NCBI GenBank assembly: GCA_019114585.1
Contig: DXFE01000127.1
Coordinates: 1 to 16,541 of the forward strand
Source: Gemmiger_A avium
GTDB lineage: Bacteria; Bacillota; Clostridia; Oscillospirales; Ruminococcaceae
Direction: 5' to 3'
DNA: 16,541 nt
Shown piece after piece: positions 1-6,995 of the stretch (the first letter of the stretch is position 1; each line of letters begins with the position of its first letter). The notes beneath the pieces were generated by a model that worked only from the letters and a program-made list of their open reading frames with translations, was not told the origin of the DNA and ran no database searches. The translations under genes were made by a program, and so were the position numbers.

Positions 1-1646
1 GTTCCCGCCGGGACGCCGAGGCAATAGCCGGTCAGCTGCTGCCAGCTGTTTCCGTCTGCCTCGGTGTGTGTGGTGTAGAGGGGCTGGGCCACCGGATCCT
101 CATACACCCCCATCATGCCCGGCGCGGGCGGCATGAGATTGCTCAGAGCCGCCAATACCCTTTCCGGATCGTCGCCATTCCAGACGGCATCCACCATCCA
201 CCAGCTGTAACCGGGATACCGGCTTTCCTCCCGGAACTGCACGGGCAGGTCATCTGCGGCGGCGGGACGCAGATTTTCCAGTGTAAGGGTGCCGCCCGGC
301 AGCGCCAGTTCCGTGCCCGCCCCCGCCTGGACGGGCATCACGGCGGTTTTGACAAATTCTCCGGCAAAATCCTGGTACACAAACGGCACGTTCAGGGTAT
401 ACTTCCCCGGTTCAGCGGGGCCGAAGTACCAATCCAGGCCGGCCCGCTCGTCAAAGGGAACGTAAAACTCCGGCTCACCGGTCAAAACGCTGCCATCCGG
501 CGCGGTTACGGTGATGGGCTGCGACGGCCCGCCAAAGCCGCCCCAGATCCCCTCGTTGCAGGAGTACTGGGTGCGGTACTCCCCTTGATGCAGCGGATAG
601 ATCGTAACAATGAGTTCCCCGTTTTCCAGCCGGGGCATTGCCAGCAGGCCGCCATCCTCTTCGGTGAGGAGCCAGGCACCCGCGCTGGACAGGTCGGTGA
701 TTTCCTGCGCCGCGGTAAGCTGCAGGCTGAGCGGGGTATCCCACAGGGTCAGGGTCACCGCCAGGCTGTCGGAACGGCCTACCGGTTTGGTAGCTGCCAT
801 CAGCCGGTAGTTGTAGGGGCCGGGTGAGGCAGTGTCGCCGGAATCCGCCATTGTCCAGGACAGGAGTTCTACCCCCTCCAGCTGGGGCGACAATGCGGTG
901 ACCGGCGATTCGGCGCCATAAAGCGCCATGTCGATGGTCAGCAGGCCGTTCTGCCACAGGGCATCCTGTATCTGGATCTCGTAGTCTCCGTCCTGCGCCG
1001 ATACCGGCTCCGCCAGCAGATAGGTGCCCTGGGTGGGATCGGTATTGACGCCGTAACCGGGCACCAATCCGAAATACCGCAGAACCACATAGGCACAGGC
1101 AGCCAGCAGGGCCAGCAGCGCCAGTACAAGGCCCGCCACCCACAGCGAACGCAGCTTTTTCAAACTGCGCTGGTGCCGTTTTTTGACCGTTTCATAGGGC
1201 AGATCCAGCGCAGCGGCAATCTCGCGGGCTCTCATCCCCCCGTAGTATTTCATCCGCAGAATCCGGCCGTCCAGTTCCGGCAGGCTGTCGATCAGCTGGT
1301 TCAGTGCCGCCCGGTCTTCCAGAGACAGCGGGTTTGGCGCTTCGGGGATTTCTTCCTCCGCGGCGGTGGCCAGGCGGCGGTGCGCGGCGCGCCAGGCATC
1401 GATGGAGCGGCGGCGGGCAATCAGCGCCAGGAAGGTTTTCAGGCTGCCCTTTTTCGGGTCGAACTCATCCCGACGGCGGTAAAACTCGGCAAACACGTCG
1501 TTGACGCATTCCCGTGTATCCTCGGTATTCTGCAAGGCCCGGGCGGACACTGTCCACACCAGACCGGCGTATTGTTCCAGCAGCCGGGCCATGCCCTCTT
1601 CCGGGTCACGGTCCAGCAGGGCCAGAATCTGCGCATCCGAACGCAT
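1..1646 (-). CDS. ECF-type sigma factor fused to a transmembrane helix and a large extracytoplasmic domain (3' end beyond window)
   Basis: I translated this by hand: the frame from the ATG at 1646 stays open to base 1, giving 548 complete residues and no stop. Residues 20-90 look like sigma region 2 (C47-V-N-D-V-F followed by the basic helix around A77-RRRSIDAW). Residues 110-166 look like region 4, with the helix-turn-helix at M138-RAREIAAALDLPYETVKKR. Directly after the last basic helix (SLKKLR) comes a hydrophobic stretch, residues 168-190, reading as one membrane helix. The remaining residues, about 191-548, are polar and beta-rich (LTIDMALYG, SLAVTLTLWD, KYTLNVPF) and would lie outside the cell. 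The outer part resembles in style the extracellular part of clostridial DUF4179-type proteins, but I cannot assign it. An AGGGGG ribosome site lies 8 bases before the ATG. Inferred role: a sigma factor held at the membrane and controlled by its own outer domain. No zinc-finger anti-sigma domain is visible. A sequencing error that removed a stop is possible but unlikely, since I see no start signal at the junction. Confidence 0.82.
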   Translation of the reverse strand, partial: MRSDAQILALLDRDPEEGMARLLEQYAGLVWTVSARALQNTEDTRECVNDVFAEFYRRRDEFDPKKGSLKTFLALIARRRSIDAWRAAHRRLATAAEEEIPEAPNPLSLEDRAALNQLIDSLPELDGRILRMKYYGGMRAREIAAALDLPYETVKKRHQRSLKKLRSLWVAGLVLALLALLAACAYVVLRYFGLVPGYGVNTDPTQGTYLLAEPVSAQDGDYEIQIQDALWQNGLLTIDMALYGAESPVTALSPQLEGVELLSWTMADSGDTASPGPYNYRLMAATKPVGRSDSLAVTLTLWDTPLSLQLTAAQEITDLSSAGAWLLTEEDGGLLAMPRLENGELIVTIYPLHQGEYRTQYSCNEGIWGGFGGPSQPITVTAPDGSVLTGEPEFYVPFDERAGLDWYFGPAEPGKYTLNVPFVYQDFAGEFVKTAVMPVQAGAGTELALPGGTLTLENLRPAAADDLPVQFREESRYPGYSWWMVDAVWNGDDPERVLAALSNLMPPAPGMMGVYEDPVAQPLYTTHTEADGNSWQQLTGYCLGVPAG

Positions 1647-1681
1647 CCGGCAGACCCCCTTTTTCGACTGTCACTATAAGA

Positions 1682-1710
1682 ATTATGACAAACAGGAGAT
1701 TATGGGACAA
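1682..1710 (-). promoter_or_regulatory. Sigma-A-type promoter of the sigma-factor fusion gene
   Basis: On the minus strand, TTGTCC (1710-1705) and CATAAT (1687-1682) are separated by exactly 17 bases. The match to consensus is 4/6 at -35 and 5/6 at -10. The -10 box lies 35 bases before the ATG, which gives a short leader carrying the AGGGGG ribosome site. The gene therefore seems to be transcribed independently of metH, by the housekeeping polymerase rather than only by itself. Confidence 0.65.
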
Positions 1711-1805
1711 GATGCCGGAAATTTTTTACACAGTAAATGGCAGAATCGGTAGGGATATGTTCTGCACCGGTCGCGCTTTTATCTTCATTGGACACCAATG
1801 CAGCA

Positions 1806-1841
1806 AAACAGGCACACCGCCGATCGGCGGTGTGCCTGTTT
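1806..1841 (-). terminator. Perfect 36-base palindrome, terminator after metH
   Basis: Two 16-base arms (1806-1821 and 1826-1841) pair perfectly around the loop GATC, which is itself self-complementary. On the minus strand the hairpin begins 11 bases after the metH stop and runs into TTTTGCTG, so its U-tract is short (four bases). The stem is long and GC-rich enough to end transcription anyway. A second small inverted repeat, CATTGG-ACA-CCAATG (1786-1800), lies just beyond it. Confidence 0.8.
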
Positions 1842-1852
1842 ACGGTTGCTGA

Positions 1853-4219
1853 TTAGCCGAACAGCTTATTGGCAATGTCGGCGGTGGCTTTGGCGTCCCG
1901 GGCATAGAAATCCGCACCGATCTCGGCGGCATATTCCGGGGTGAGAACCGCGCCGCCCACCACGACTTTGCAGGGCAGGTTTTCCTGCCGCAGCAGTTCA
2001 ATGGTGCGGCGCATACTGGGAAGGGTGGTGGTCATCAGGGCGGACAGACCCACCAGCGGCGCGCCGGTGCGGCCTACCGCTTCCACCACCCGCTCAGGGG
2101 CCACGTCCCGGCCCAGGTCGGTGACCTGGTAGCCGTAGTTTTCCAGCAGCACCTTGACGATGTTCTTGCCGATGTCGTGGATATCCCCCTGGACGGTGGC
2201 CAGCACGATGGCGCCCCGGCTTACCGGGTTGCCGCCCTTTTCTGCCAGCGCCACCCGCACCTGCTCAAAGGCGCTTTGGGCAGCGGCCGCGGACTGGAGC
2301 AGCTGGGGCAGAAACAGTGTGCCTTTCTCAAACCCCTGCCCTACCCGATCCAGCGCGGGCACCAGATGGGCATTGACCACTTCCAGCGGGTCGGTGGTTT
2401 CCAGCAGGCGGCGGGCTGCCGCGGCGGCCTCGGATTTCAGGCCCTGTTCCACCGCCTGTTCCAGGCTGACCTGGCCCGGCTGCGCGGCGGCAGCGGCCGG
2501 GGCGGCATTGGCGTAGCGGGCAATATAGGCGGTGCTGCCCGCATCGATGCCGGAGAGCACCCGGTAGGAGGCCACGGCGGCCATCATGGGTTCGGCGTTG
2601 GGGTTCAGGATCGCCAGGTCCAAGCCACGGGCCATGGCCAGGGTCAGGAAGCTGACGTTCAGATATTCCCGGCAGGGCAGGCCAAAGCTGATGTTGGACA
2701 CGCCCAGAATGGTGCGCACCCCCAGCTCCCGCTTGCAGGTTTCCAGCGCCCGCAGGGTATCCATCACGTGATCCTGCTGGGCGCTGGCGGTGAGGGTCAG
2801 GCAGTCGATGTAGATATCCTCCGCTTCGATGCCGGCGGCCAGCGCCGCGTCCCGGATGCGCCGGGCCACCGCCACACGGGCTTCGGCTTCGGCGGGGATG
2901 CCGGATTCGTCCAGCGTCAGGCCGATCACCGCCGCGCCGTACTTTTTGCACAGGGGCAGGATGGCGTCCAGCACCTCCTGCTTGCCGTTGACCGAGTTGA
3001 CCAGCGGTTTGCCGTTGTAGACCCGCAGGCCCCGTTCCAGCGCGGCCGGATCGGAGGAGTCCAGCACCAGCGGCAGATCCACCACCGCCTGCAGGGCGCG
3101 GACTGTCTTTTCCATGAGGGCGGGCTCGTCCACACCGGGCAGGCCCACGTTCACGTCCAGCAGCTGGGCCCCGGCCTCCATCTGGCTGACCGCCTGGCTG
3201 AGCAGGTAATCCATATCCTGTTCCCGCAATGCCTGCTGGAACCGCTTTTTGCCGGTGGGGTTGAGCCGCTCGCCCACCACGGTGGGGCCGCTGATCTCCA
3301 CCGCGCGCACCGGCGTACAAATGTGGGAGACGGATTCCATCTTTCGGAGCGGGGGTACAAACCCGGCAAACCGCTGGGCCAGCAGGCTGATGCACTCGGT
3401 ATCGGTGCCGCAGCAGCCGCCCACCATCGAGACGCCCAGTTCCTTATAGGGTTCCATGGCGGCGGCAAACTGCTCGGCGGTCATATCATAGCCGGAGCCG
3501 TCCGCCCGGGGCAGGCCCCGGTTGGGTTTGACGAACACAGGGATACCGGCGTTGGGCACACACGCGCACAGACGGCGGGCCAGGGGCAGGATCTCGGTGG
3601 GGCCCAGAGAGCAGTTGATGCCGATGGCGGACGCGCCCAGCCCCGCTGCCACGGCGGCAAAGCTTTCCACGCAGCAGCCGGTAAAGCTGCGGCCATTGGC
3701 TTCAAAGGTCATGGATACCAGCACCGGCTTGTCGCTGTTTTCCCGGCAGGCCAGCAGCGCGGCTTTGACCTCGTACAGGTCGGTCATGGTTTCCAGCACG
3801 ATCACGTCCGCGTCCTGCCCGGCCCGCACGGTGCGGGCAAAGGCCTCATAGGCATCCTCAAACCGCAGCGTACCGGCAGGTTCCAGCAGTTCGCCCAGAG
3901 GGCCGATGTCCAGCGCCACCAGCGCGCCGGTATCAGCGGCGGCACGCCGGGCACAGGCAATGGCGGCGGGCACCAGCTGTTCCACCGTGTAGCCAGTACC
4001 GGCCAGCTTGTGCTCCGAGGCGCCGAAGGTATTGGCATAGAGCAGCTGGGCGCCGGCTTCGGCGTAGTCGTGATGGATGCGTTCCAGCAGATCCGGCTGG
4101 GTCAGCGCCAGGGTTTCGGGGCGCACGCCCAGCGGCAGGCCCGCGGCCTGGAGCATGGTGCCCATGCCCCCGTCCAGAATGGTGGTGCGAGAGGTATCAA
4201 ACAGTTGGTTCAGCGTCAC
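1853..4219 (-). CDS. metH: Cobalamin-dependent methionine synthase, short form without reactivation domain
   Basis: Transfers a methyl group from 5-methyltetrahydrofolate via methylcobalamin to homocysteine, giving methionine, in the cytoplasm. The product has 788 residues. Residues 1-290 are the homocysteine methyltransferase domain, with zinc ligands C203 (GINCSLGP) and C269-C270 (GGCCGTD). Residues about 310-565 are the pterin-binding barrel (ISGPTVVGERLNPTGKK, LLDVNVG). Residues about 585-660 are the cobalamin cap and 665-788 the cobalamin-binding domain, with GDIHDIG and H681 as cobalt ligand. E. coli MetH carries about 330 further residues forming the reactivation domain; here that function sits in the gene directly upstream. 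I chose the GTG at 4219 because AGGGGGA lies 6 bases before it and the protein from there starts like the family (LFDTSRTTILDGGMGT). The open frame continues upstream to 4438, but that part is low-complexity sequence overlapping the reactivation gene. The start overlaps that gene by 23 bases, suggesting coupled translation. Confidence 0.93.
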   Translation of the reverse strand: MTLNQLFDTSRTTILDGGMGTMLQAAGLPLGVRPETLALTQPDLLERIHHDYAEAGAQLLYANTFGASEHKLAGTGYTVEQLVPAAIACARRAAADTGALVALDIGPLGELLEPAGTLRFEDAYEAFARTVRAGQDADVIVLETMTDLYEVKAALLACRENSDKPVLVSMTFEANGRSFTGCCVESFAAVAAGLGASAIGINCSLGPTEILPLARRLCACVPNAGIPVFVKPNRGLPRADGSGYDMTAEQFAAAMEPYKELGVSMVGGCCGTDTECISLLAQRFAGFVPPLRKMESVSHICTPVRAVEISGPTVVGERLNPTGKKRFQQALREQDMDYLLSQAVSQMEAGAQLLDVNVGLPGVDEPALMEKTVRALQAVVDLPLVLDSSDPAALERGLRVYNGKPLVNSVNGKQEVLDAILPLCKKYGAAVIGLTLDESGIPAEAEARVAVARRIRDAALAAGIEAEDIYIDCLTLTASAQQDHVMDTLRALETCKRELGVRTILGVSNISFGLPCREYLNVSFLTLAMARGLDLAILNPNAEPMMAAVASYRVLSGIDAGSTAYIARYANAAPAAAAAQPGQVSLEQAVEQGLKSEAAAAARRLLETTDPLEVVNAHLVPALDRVGQGFEKGTLFLPQLLQSAAAAQSAFEQVRVALAEKGGNPVSRGAIVLATVQGDIHDIGKNIVKVLLENYGYQVTDLGRDVAPERVVEAVGRTGAPLVGLSALMTTTLPSMRRTIELLRQENLPCKVVVGGAVLTPEYAAEIGADFYARDAKATADIANKLFG

Positions 4220-4865
4220 AGAAGGTCCCCCTTTTTCGATAGGCACAGGTGGTGCGCAGCGCGCAGGTGGCACAGCCCGCCCGATGGCCGCGCCGGGGCG
4301 TATCCCCGATCCCCAGCAGGGCGGTAACGCTCTTGCAGGGGGTGAGCATACAGCTGGGCGCGGTGGACAGGCCGATGGCCCGGTGAGTATCCAGCAGGCG
4401 GCAGAGCACCGGCTGGGCGGCAAGCGGATAATCCCCATAGCCGGGTGAGAACCGGCCGGTCAGGTACAGGCCGTTCTGCTGCCACTCTTGGCGCAGCAGG
4501 GTTTCGTATTCGTCGCAGACCTGTTCCACCAGCGCCGAAGCCAGCGCGTCGGCGGCAGCGGCAGCGGCCACGTCGGTGGCGGCCAGACGGCGCAGCAGCG
4601 CGTCCACGCCGGGGCCCAGGGTGGCGGCGAAAAGCAGGGTCTGGGGGCTGTCGCCCAGATGCAGGCGGATGTCCCGCCCGGCGGTGAGTTCGGCGGGCAG
4701 CTGCCCGGTGGGCACCGCCCGCGCCGTGCCCCGGGGAGACGCGGCCTGCCAGAGCGGTGCGGCGCAGCGTTCCAGCAGCGCCCGGGAAGCGGCGTCCCCT
4801 TCCGGGACGCCCAGATAACGCAGCGCCTGGGAATAATCCGGCGCAGCGGGAAGCGGCAGTTGCAT
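4197..4865 (-). CDS. Free-standing methionine synthase reactivation-domain protein
   Basis: The product has 222 residues and resembles the C-terminal activation domain of MetH, which binds S-adenosylmethionine and helps re-methylate oxidised cob(II)alamin. Visible marks are R138-FSPGYGDYPL, matching the conserved SAM-binding RxxPGY region, followed by LTPCKSVTALLGIG (174-187). A C-terminal cysteine set C198-x2-C201-x5-C207-x2-R210 is not part of E. coli MetH but, from memory, is common in clostridial stand-alone versions; it might bind metal or an iron-sulfur centre, which is inference. A separate reactivation protein is known in Thermotoga maritima (TM0269 serving TM0268). The gene lies between metF (12-base gap, AAAAGGAG site 6 bases before the ATG) and metH (23-base overlap), which strongly supports its role as the partner of the short MetH. 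Confidence 0.88.
   Translation of the reverse strand: MQLPLPAAPDYSQALRYLGVPEGDAASRALLERCAAPLWQAASPRGTARAVPTGQLPAELTAGRDIRLHLGDSPQTLLFAATLGPGVDALLRRLAATDVAAAAAADALASALVEQVCDEYETLLRQEWQQNGLYLTGRFSPGYGDYPLAAQPVLCRLLDTHRAIGLSTAPSCMLTPCKSVTALLGIGDTPRRGHRAGCATCALRTTCAYRKRGTFCDAEPTV
4226..4232 (-). promoter_or_regulatory. Ribosome binding site that fixes the metH start
   Basis: AGGGGGA on the minus strand lies 6 bases before the GTG at 4219 and inside the 3' end of the reactivation gene. It decides for the GTG start against the in-frame ATG at 4438. Confidence 0.75.
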
Positions 4866-4877
4866 GGGCGGCTCCTT

Positions 4878-5744
4878 TTACAGCAGATCCGCGATGCCCT
4901 GCCAGACACGGCGGGCCACTTCCGGGTTGTTCATGGCGTACAGATGCACGCCGTCCGCGCCGCCCTGGATCAGGCCGCGCAGCTGTTCGATGGCGTAGTC
5001 GATGCCCGCGTCGTAGAGAGAGGCAGGGTCATCCTGCCAGCGGGCGATCATCTTGGTGAACTTGGGGGGCAGGCTGGCGGCGGACAGGGCCACGGTGCGC
5101 TGGATCTGCCGCTGGTTGACGATGGGCATGACACCCGCCGACACCGGCAGGTCCACCCCGGCCTTGCGGGCCATATTCAAAAAGCGGTAGAAGTGCAGTT
5201 CGTCAAAGAACAGCTGGGTGACCAGATGGGTCACGCCCGCCTGCTGCTTTTTGAGCAGGTTGGTCACGTCCTGGGCCAGGGTAGCGCTTTCGGGATGGCC
5301 TTCCGGATAGCAGGCGCCGGACAAGCCGAAGCTGCCGTACTGCCCCCGCACAAAGGCGGCCAGGTCGCTGGCGTGCAGGAAGGGCGGCTGCAGCGGACGT
5401 TCCGGGTTTTTGTCGCCCCGCAGGGTGAGCACGTTGCGGATACCGGCGGCAAACAGTTCGTCCAGGCGGGCGCGGAGCACCTCCTCGCTGGCACCCACGC
5501 AGGTCAGATGGGCCAGCGGCTCAATGTTCAGTTCGTTTTTCAGAAACGAGGCAATCTGGCAGGTGGATACCCCGCCCGGCGCCGTGCCGCCCGCCCCGTA
5601 GGTAACGCTGATAAAGTCAGGTTTCAGTTCCGCCATCTGGCGCAGGGCGTTCTGCAGGGATTCATAGCTGGCCTGCTGCTTGGGCGGAAAGACCTCCAGC
5701 GAAAACACACAGGGTTTTTGGGCGAAAAGCTGGCGAATGTACAT
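4878..5744 (-). CDS. metF: 5,10-methylenetetrahydrofolate reductase
   Basis: Reduces 5,10-methylene-THF to 5-methyl-THF, the methyl donor for MetH, using FAD in a cytosolic TIM barrel. The product has 288 residues, close to the usual bacterial MetF length. Diagnostic stretches are FSLEVFPPK with the catalytic-type E17, FISVTYGAGG (44-53), LTLRGD with D111, THLVTQLFF (172-180) and GVMPIVNQRQI (204-214). A strong AAGGAG site 10 bases before the ATG is embedded in the end of the DUF3006 gene, whose stop is only 4 bases upstream. The two genes downstream, for reactivation protein and MetH, use its product directly, so the three form a functional unit. I see no riboswitch before it; the upstream gap is too small to hold one, so any control must act at a more distant promoter. 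Confidence 0.93.
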   Translation of the reverse strand: MYIRQLFAQKPCVFSLEVFPPKQQASYESLQNALRQMAELKPDFISVTYGAGGTAPGGVSTCQIASFLKNELNIEPLAHLTCVGASEEVLRARLDELFAAGIRNVLTLRGDKNPERPLQPPFLHASDLAAFVRGQYGSFGLSGACYPEGHPESATLAQDVTNLLKKQQAGVTHLVTQLFFDELHFYRFLNMARKAGVDLPVSAGVMPIVNQRQIQRTVALSAASLPPKFTKMIARWQDDPASLYDAGIDYAIEQLRGLIQGGADGVHLYAMNNPEVARRVWQGIADLL

Positions 5745-5748
5745 AGGG

Positions 5749-5973
5749 TCAGGGCTCCTTTCGGTTCAGACGGTCAAGGCGTGCCCGGATGCGGGCGCGC
5801 CGGGCCTCGGTGGCGGCAGGGTCGGTATGCCAGAGGTTGTCGCTCTCCTGCCGGACCAGATCGCCTTCGGCCACGCCGGGGGCAAGCTGATCCGGGGCAA
5901 CGGTGAGGGTACGGCCCTCCTCATCCTCCAGATAGACGGTACGGGGGGTAATGCGGTCCACGGAACAGAGCAT
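5749..5973 (-). CDS. Small DUF3006-family protein
   Basis: The product has 74 residues. The N-terminal part (CSVDRITPRTVYLEDEEG, then APGVAEGDLV) has the pattern of DUF3006: a VDR opening, an alternating beta part and a conserved GVxEGD turn. The C-terminal 25 residues form a basic helix rich in arginine. The molecular function is unknown; in Firmicutes such proteins are often encoded next to ComEC-like metallo-beta-lactamase proteins, as here. Its ATG shares one base with the stop of the upstream gene (TGATG), and AAGGAGG lies 7 bases before it, so the two are very likely made together. Confidence 0.8.
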   Translation of the reverse strand: MLCSVDRITPRTVYLEDEEGRTLTVAPDQLAPGVAEGDLVRQESDNLWHTDPAATEARRARIRARLDRLNRKEP

Positions 5974-6995
5974 CAGGCAGCCTCCTTTTCGGTCTCAACC
6001 TGCAGCTGGCCGTTTACGCGGCGCACGGCAATGGTGCCCTGCAGGTCGGTGCGGTAGATCTGCGCGCCGATGGCGTTCAGTTTGTCCAGGGTTTCGGCGT
6101 CTGGATGGCCGTAGTCGTTGTCTACCCCGCAGCTGATAATGGAAATCTGCGGCCGGACATAGGACAGGAACTTCTCCCCGCTGGAGGTGGACGAGCCGTG
6201 ATGGCCCGCTTTATACACCTGAGCGGACAGGTTTGCGCCGCTGTCCAGCAGGTCCTGCTCTACCCCGCTCTCACCGTCGCCGGTGAACAGATAGGTCAGG
6301 TCCGGGGAATCAAAGCGCCCGGCGATGCTCAGTTCATTGTAGTTCTTGGTTTCCACCCCCGCGCCCAGCACGGTGAGGGTGCCTTCGCCCAGGGTGAAGG
6401 TCCAGCCCGGCTGGGCCGTTACAGTGGGAATGTTCTGAGTTTCGATCTGTTCCAGGACCTTTTCAAAGGTGCGGGTGGTGGGCAGCGGGGCTTTGTCAAA
6501 GTCCGGCAGCAGCACCTGCTTGACCGTAAAGGTTTCCAGCACATCGGCCATGGCGCCGATATGGTCGGCGTGGGGATGGGTCATAATCAGCAGATCAATG
6601 GTCTGCACCCCGGCGGCCTGCAGGTCGTGGATCAGTTCCTCGTCGTGGGCAGAGTCCGCCGCGTCGATCAGGATGAATCCGCTGCCCTGCTGGATCAGGG
6701 TGGCGTCCGCCTGGCCCACATCCAGAAAGCGCAGCGTGGTGGTCTCACCGGAGGCGGAGCCGGAAGGCGCGCTGGAGGAGGCCGGGACCGAGGCGGCGGG
6801 CGCGGAGACGGAGGAAGAACCATCAAAGACGGGCAGCCCCTCCCAGGGAGAGGGACCACCCATATAGTGGTTGACCCCGAGGATGGCCACCAGAGCGGCG
6901 GCCAGGCCGATCAGGGTACGGATCAGGTTATTCAGCGCCGCTTGCTGCTGCGCCGTTTTGCCGCGGGAGCGGCGGGACGTTTTTCGTTTTGCCAT
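5973..6995 (-). CDS. Membrane-anchored ComEC-like metallo-beta-lactamase-fold protein
   Basis: The product has 340 residues. The first 22 are strongly basic, followed by one membrane helix (about 24-42), a Ser/Pro/Ala-rich linker (55-83) and a metallo-beta-lactamase domain (86-330). Metal-ligand motifs are T139-HPHADH (H140, H142, D144, H145), FTGD (237-240), KAGHHGS (262-268) and GHPDA (H297). This is the type related to the C-terminal hydrolase domain of ComEC/Rec2, but the large channel part of ComEC is absent, so DNA uptake cannot be claimed. The topology (basic N-terminus inside) puts the hydrolase outside the cell. The likely substrate is a nucleic acid or another phosphodiester, which is inference from the family. 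AAAGGA lies 9 bases before the ATG. The first 64 bases overlap the end of ygiQ in another frame. Confidence 0.85.
   Translation of the reverse strand: MAKRKTSRRSRGKTAQQQAALNNLIRTLIGLAAALVAILGVNHYMGGPSPWEGLPVFDGSSSVSAPAASVPASSSAPSGSASGETTTLRFLDVGQADATLIQQGSGFILIDAADSAHDEELIHDLQAAGVQTIDLLIMTHPHADHIGAMADVLETFTVKQVLLPDFDKAPLPTTRTFEKVLEQIETQNIPTVTAQPGWTFTLGEGTLTVLGAGVETKNYNELSIAGRFDSPDLTYLFTGDGESGVEQDLLDSGANLSAQVYKAGHHGSSTSSGEKFLSYVRPQISIISCGVDNDYGHPDAETLDKLNAIGAQIYRTDLQGTIAVRRVNGQLQVETEKEAA

Noticed and set aside
475..1143. Minus-strand open frame of 222 codons in another frame than the sigma fusion
   Set aside because: The fusion frame is open over the whole stretch with protein-like composition; this frame is Arg/Gly/Ala-rich and lacks a start signal.
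2177..4327. Plus-strand open frame of 716 codons
   Set aside because: Antisense shadow of metH; composition is non-protein-like (Gly, Gln, His, Ala repeats).
4220..4438. Longer metH start at 4438
   Set aside because: It adds 73 low-complexity residues that overlap the reactivation gene. The GTG at 4219 has a good ribosome site and matches family starts.
5745..5760. Cobalamin or SAM riboswitch before metF
   Set aside because: Only 4 bases separate the preceding stop from the metF start; there is no space and no visible riboswitch core.
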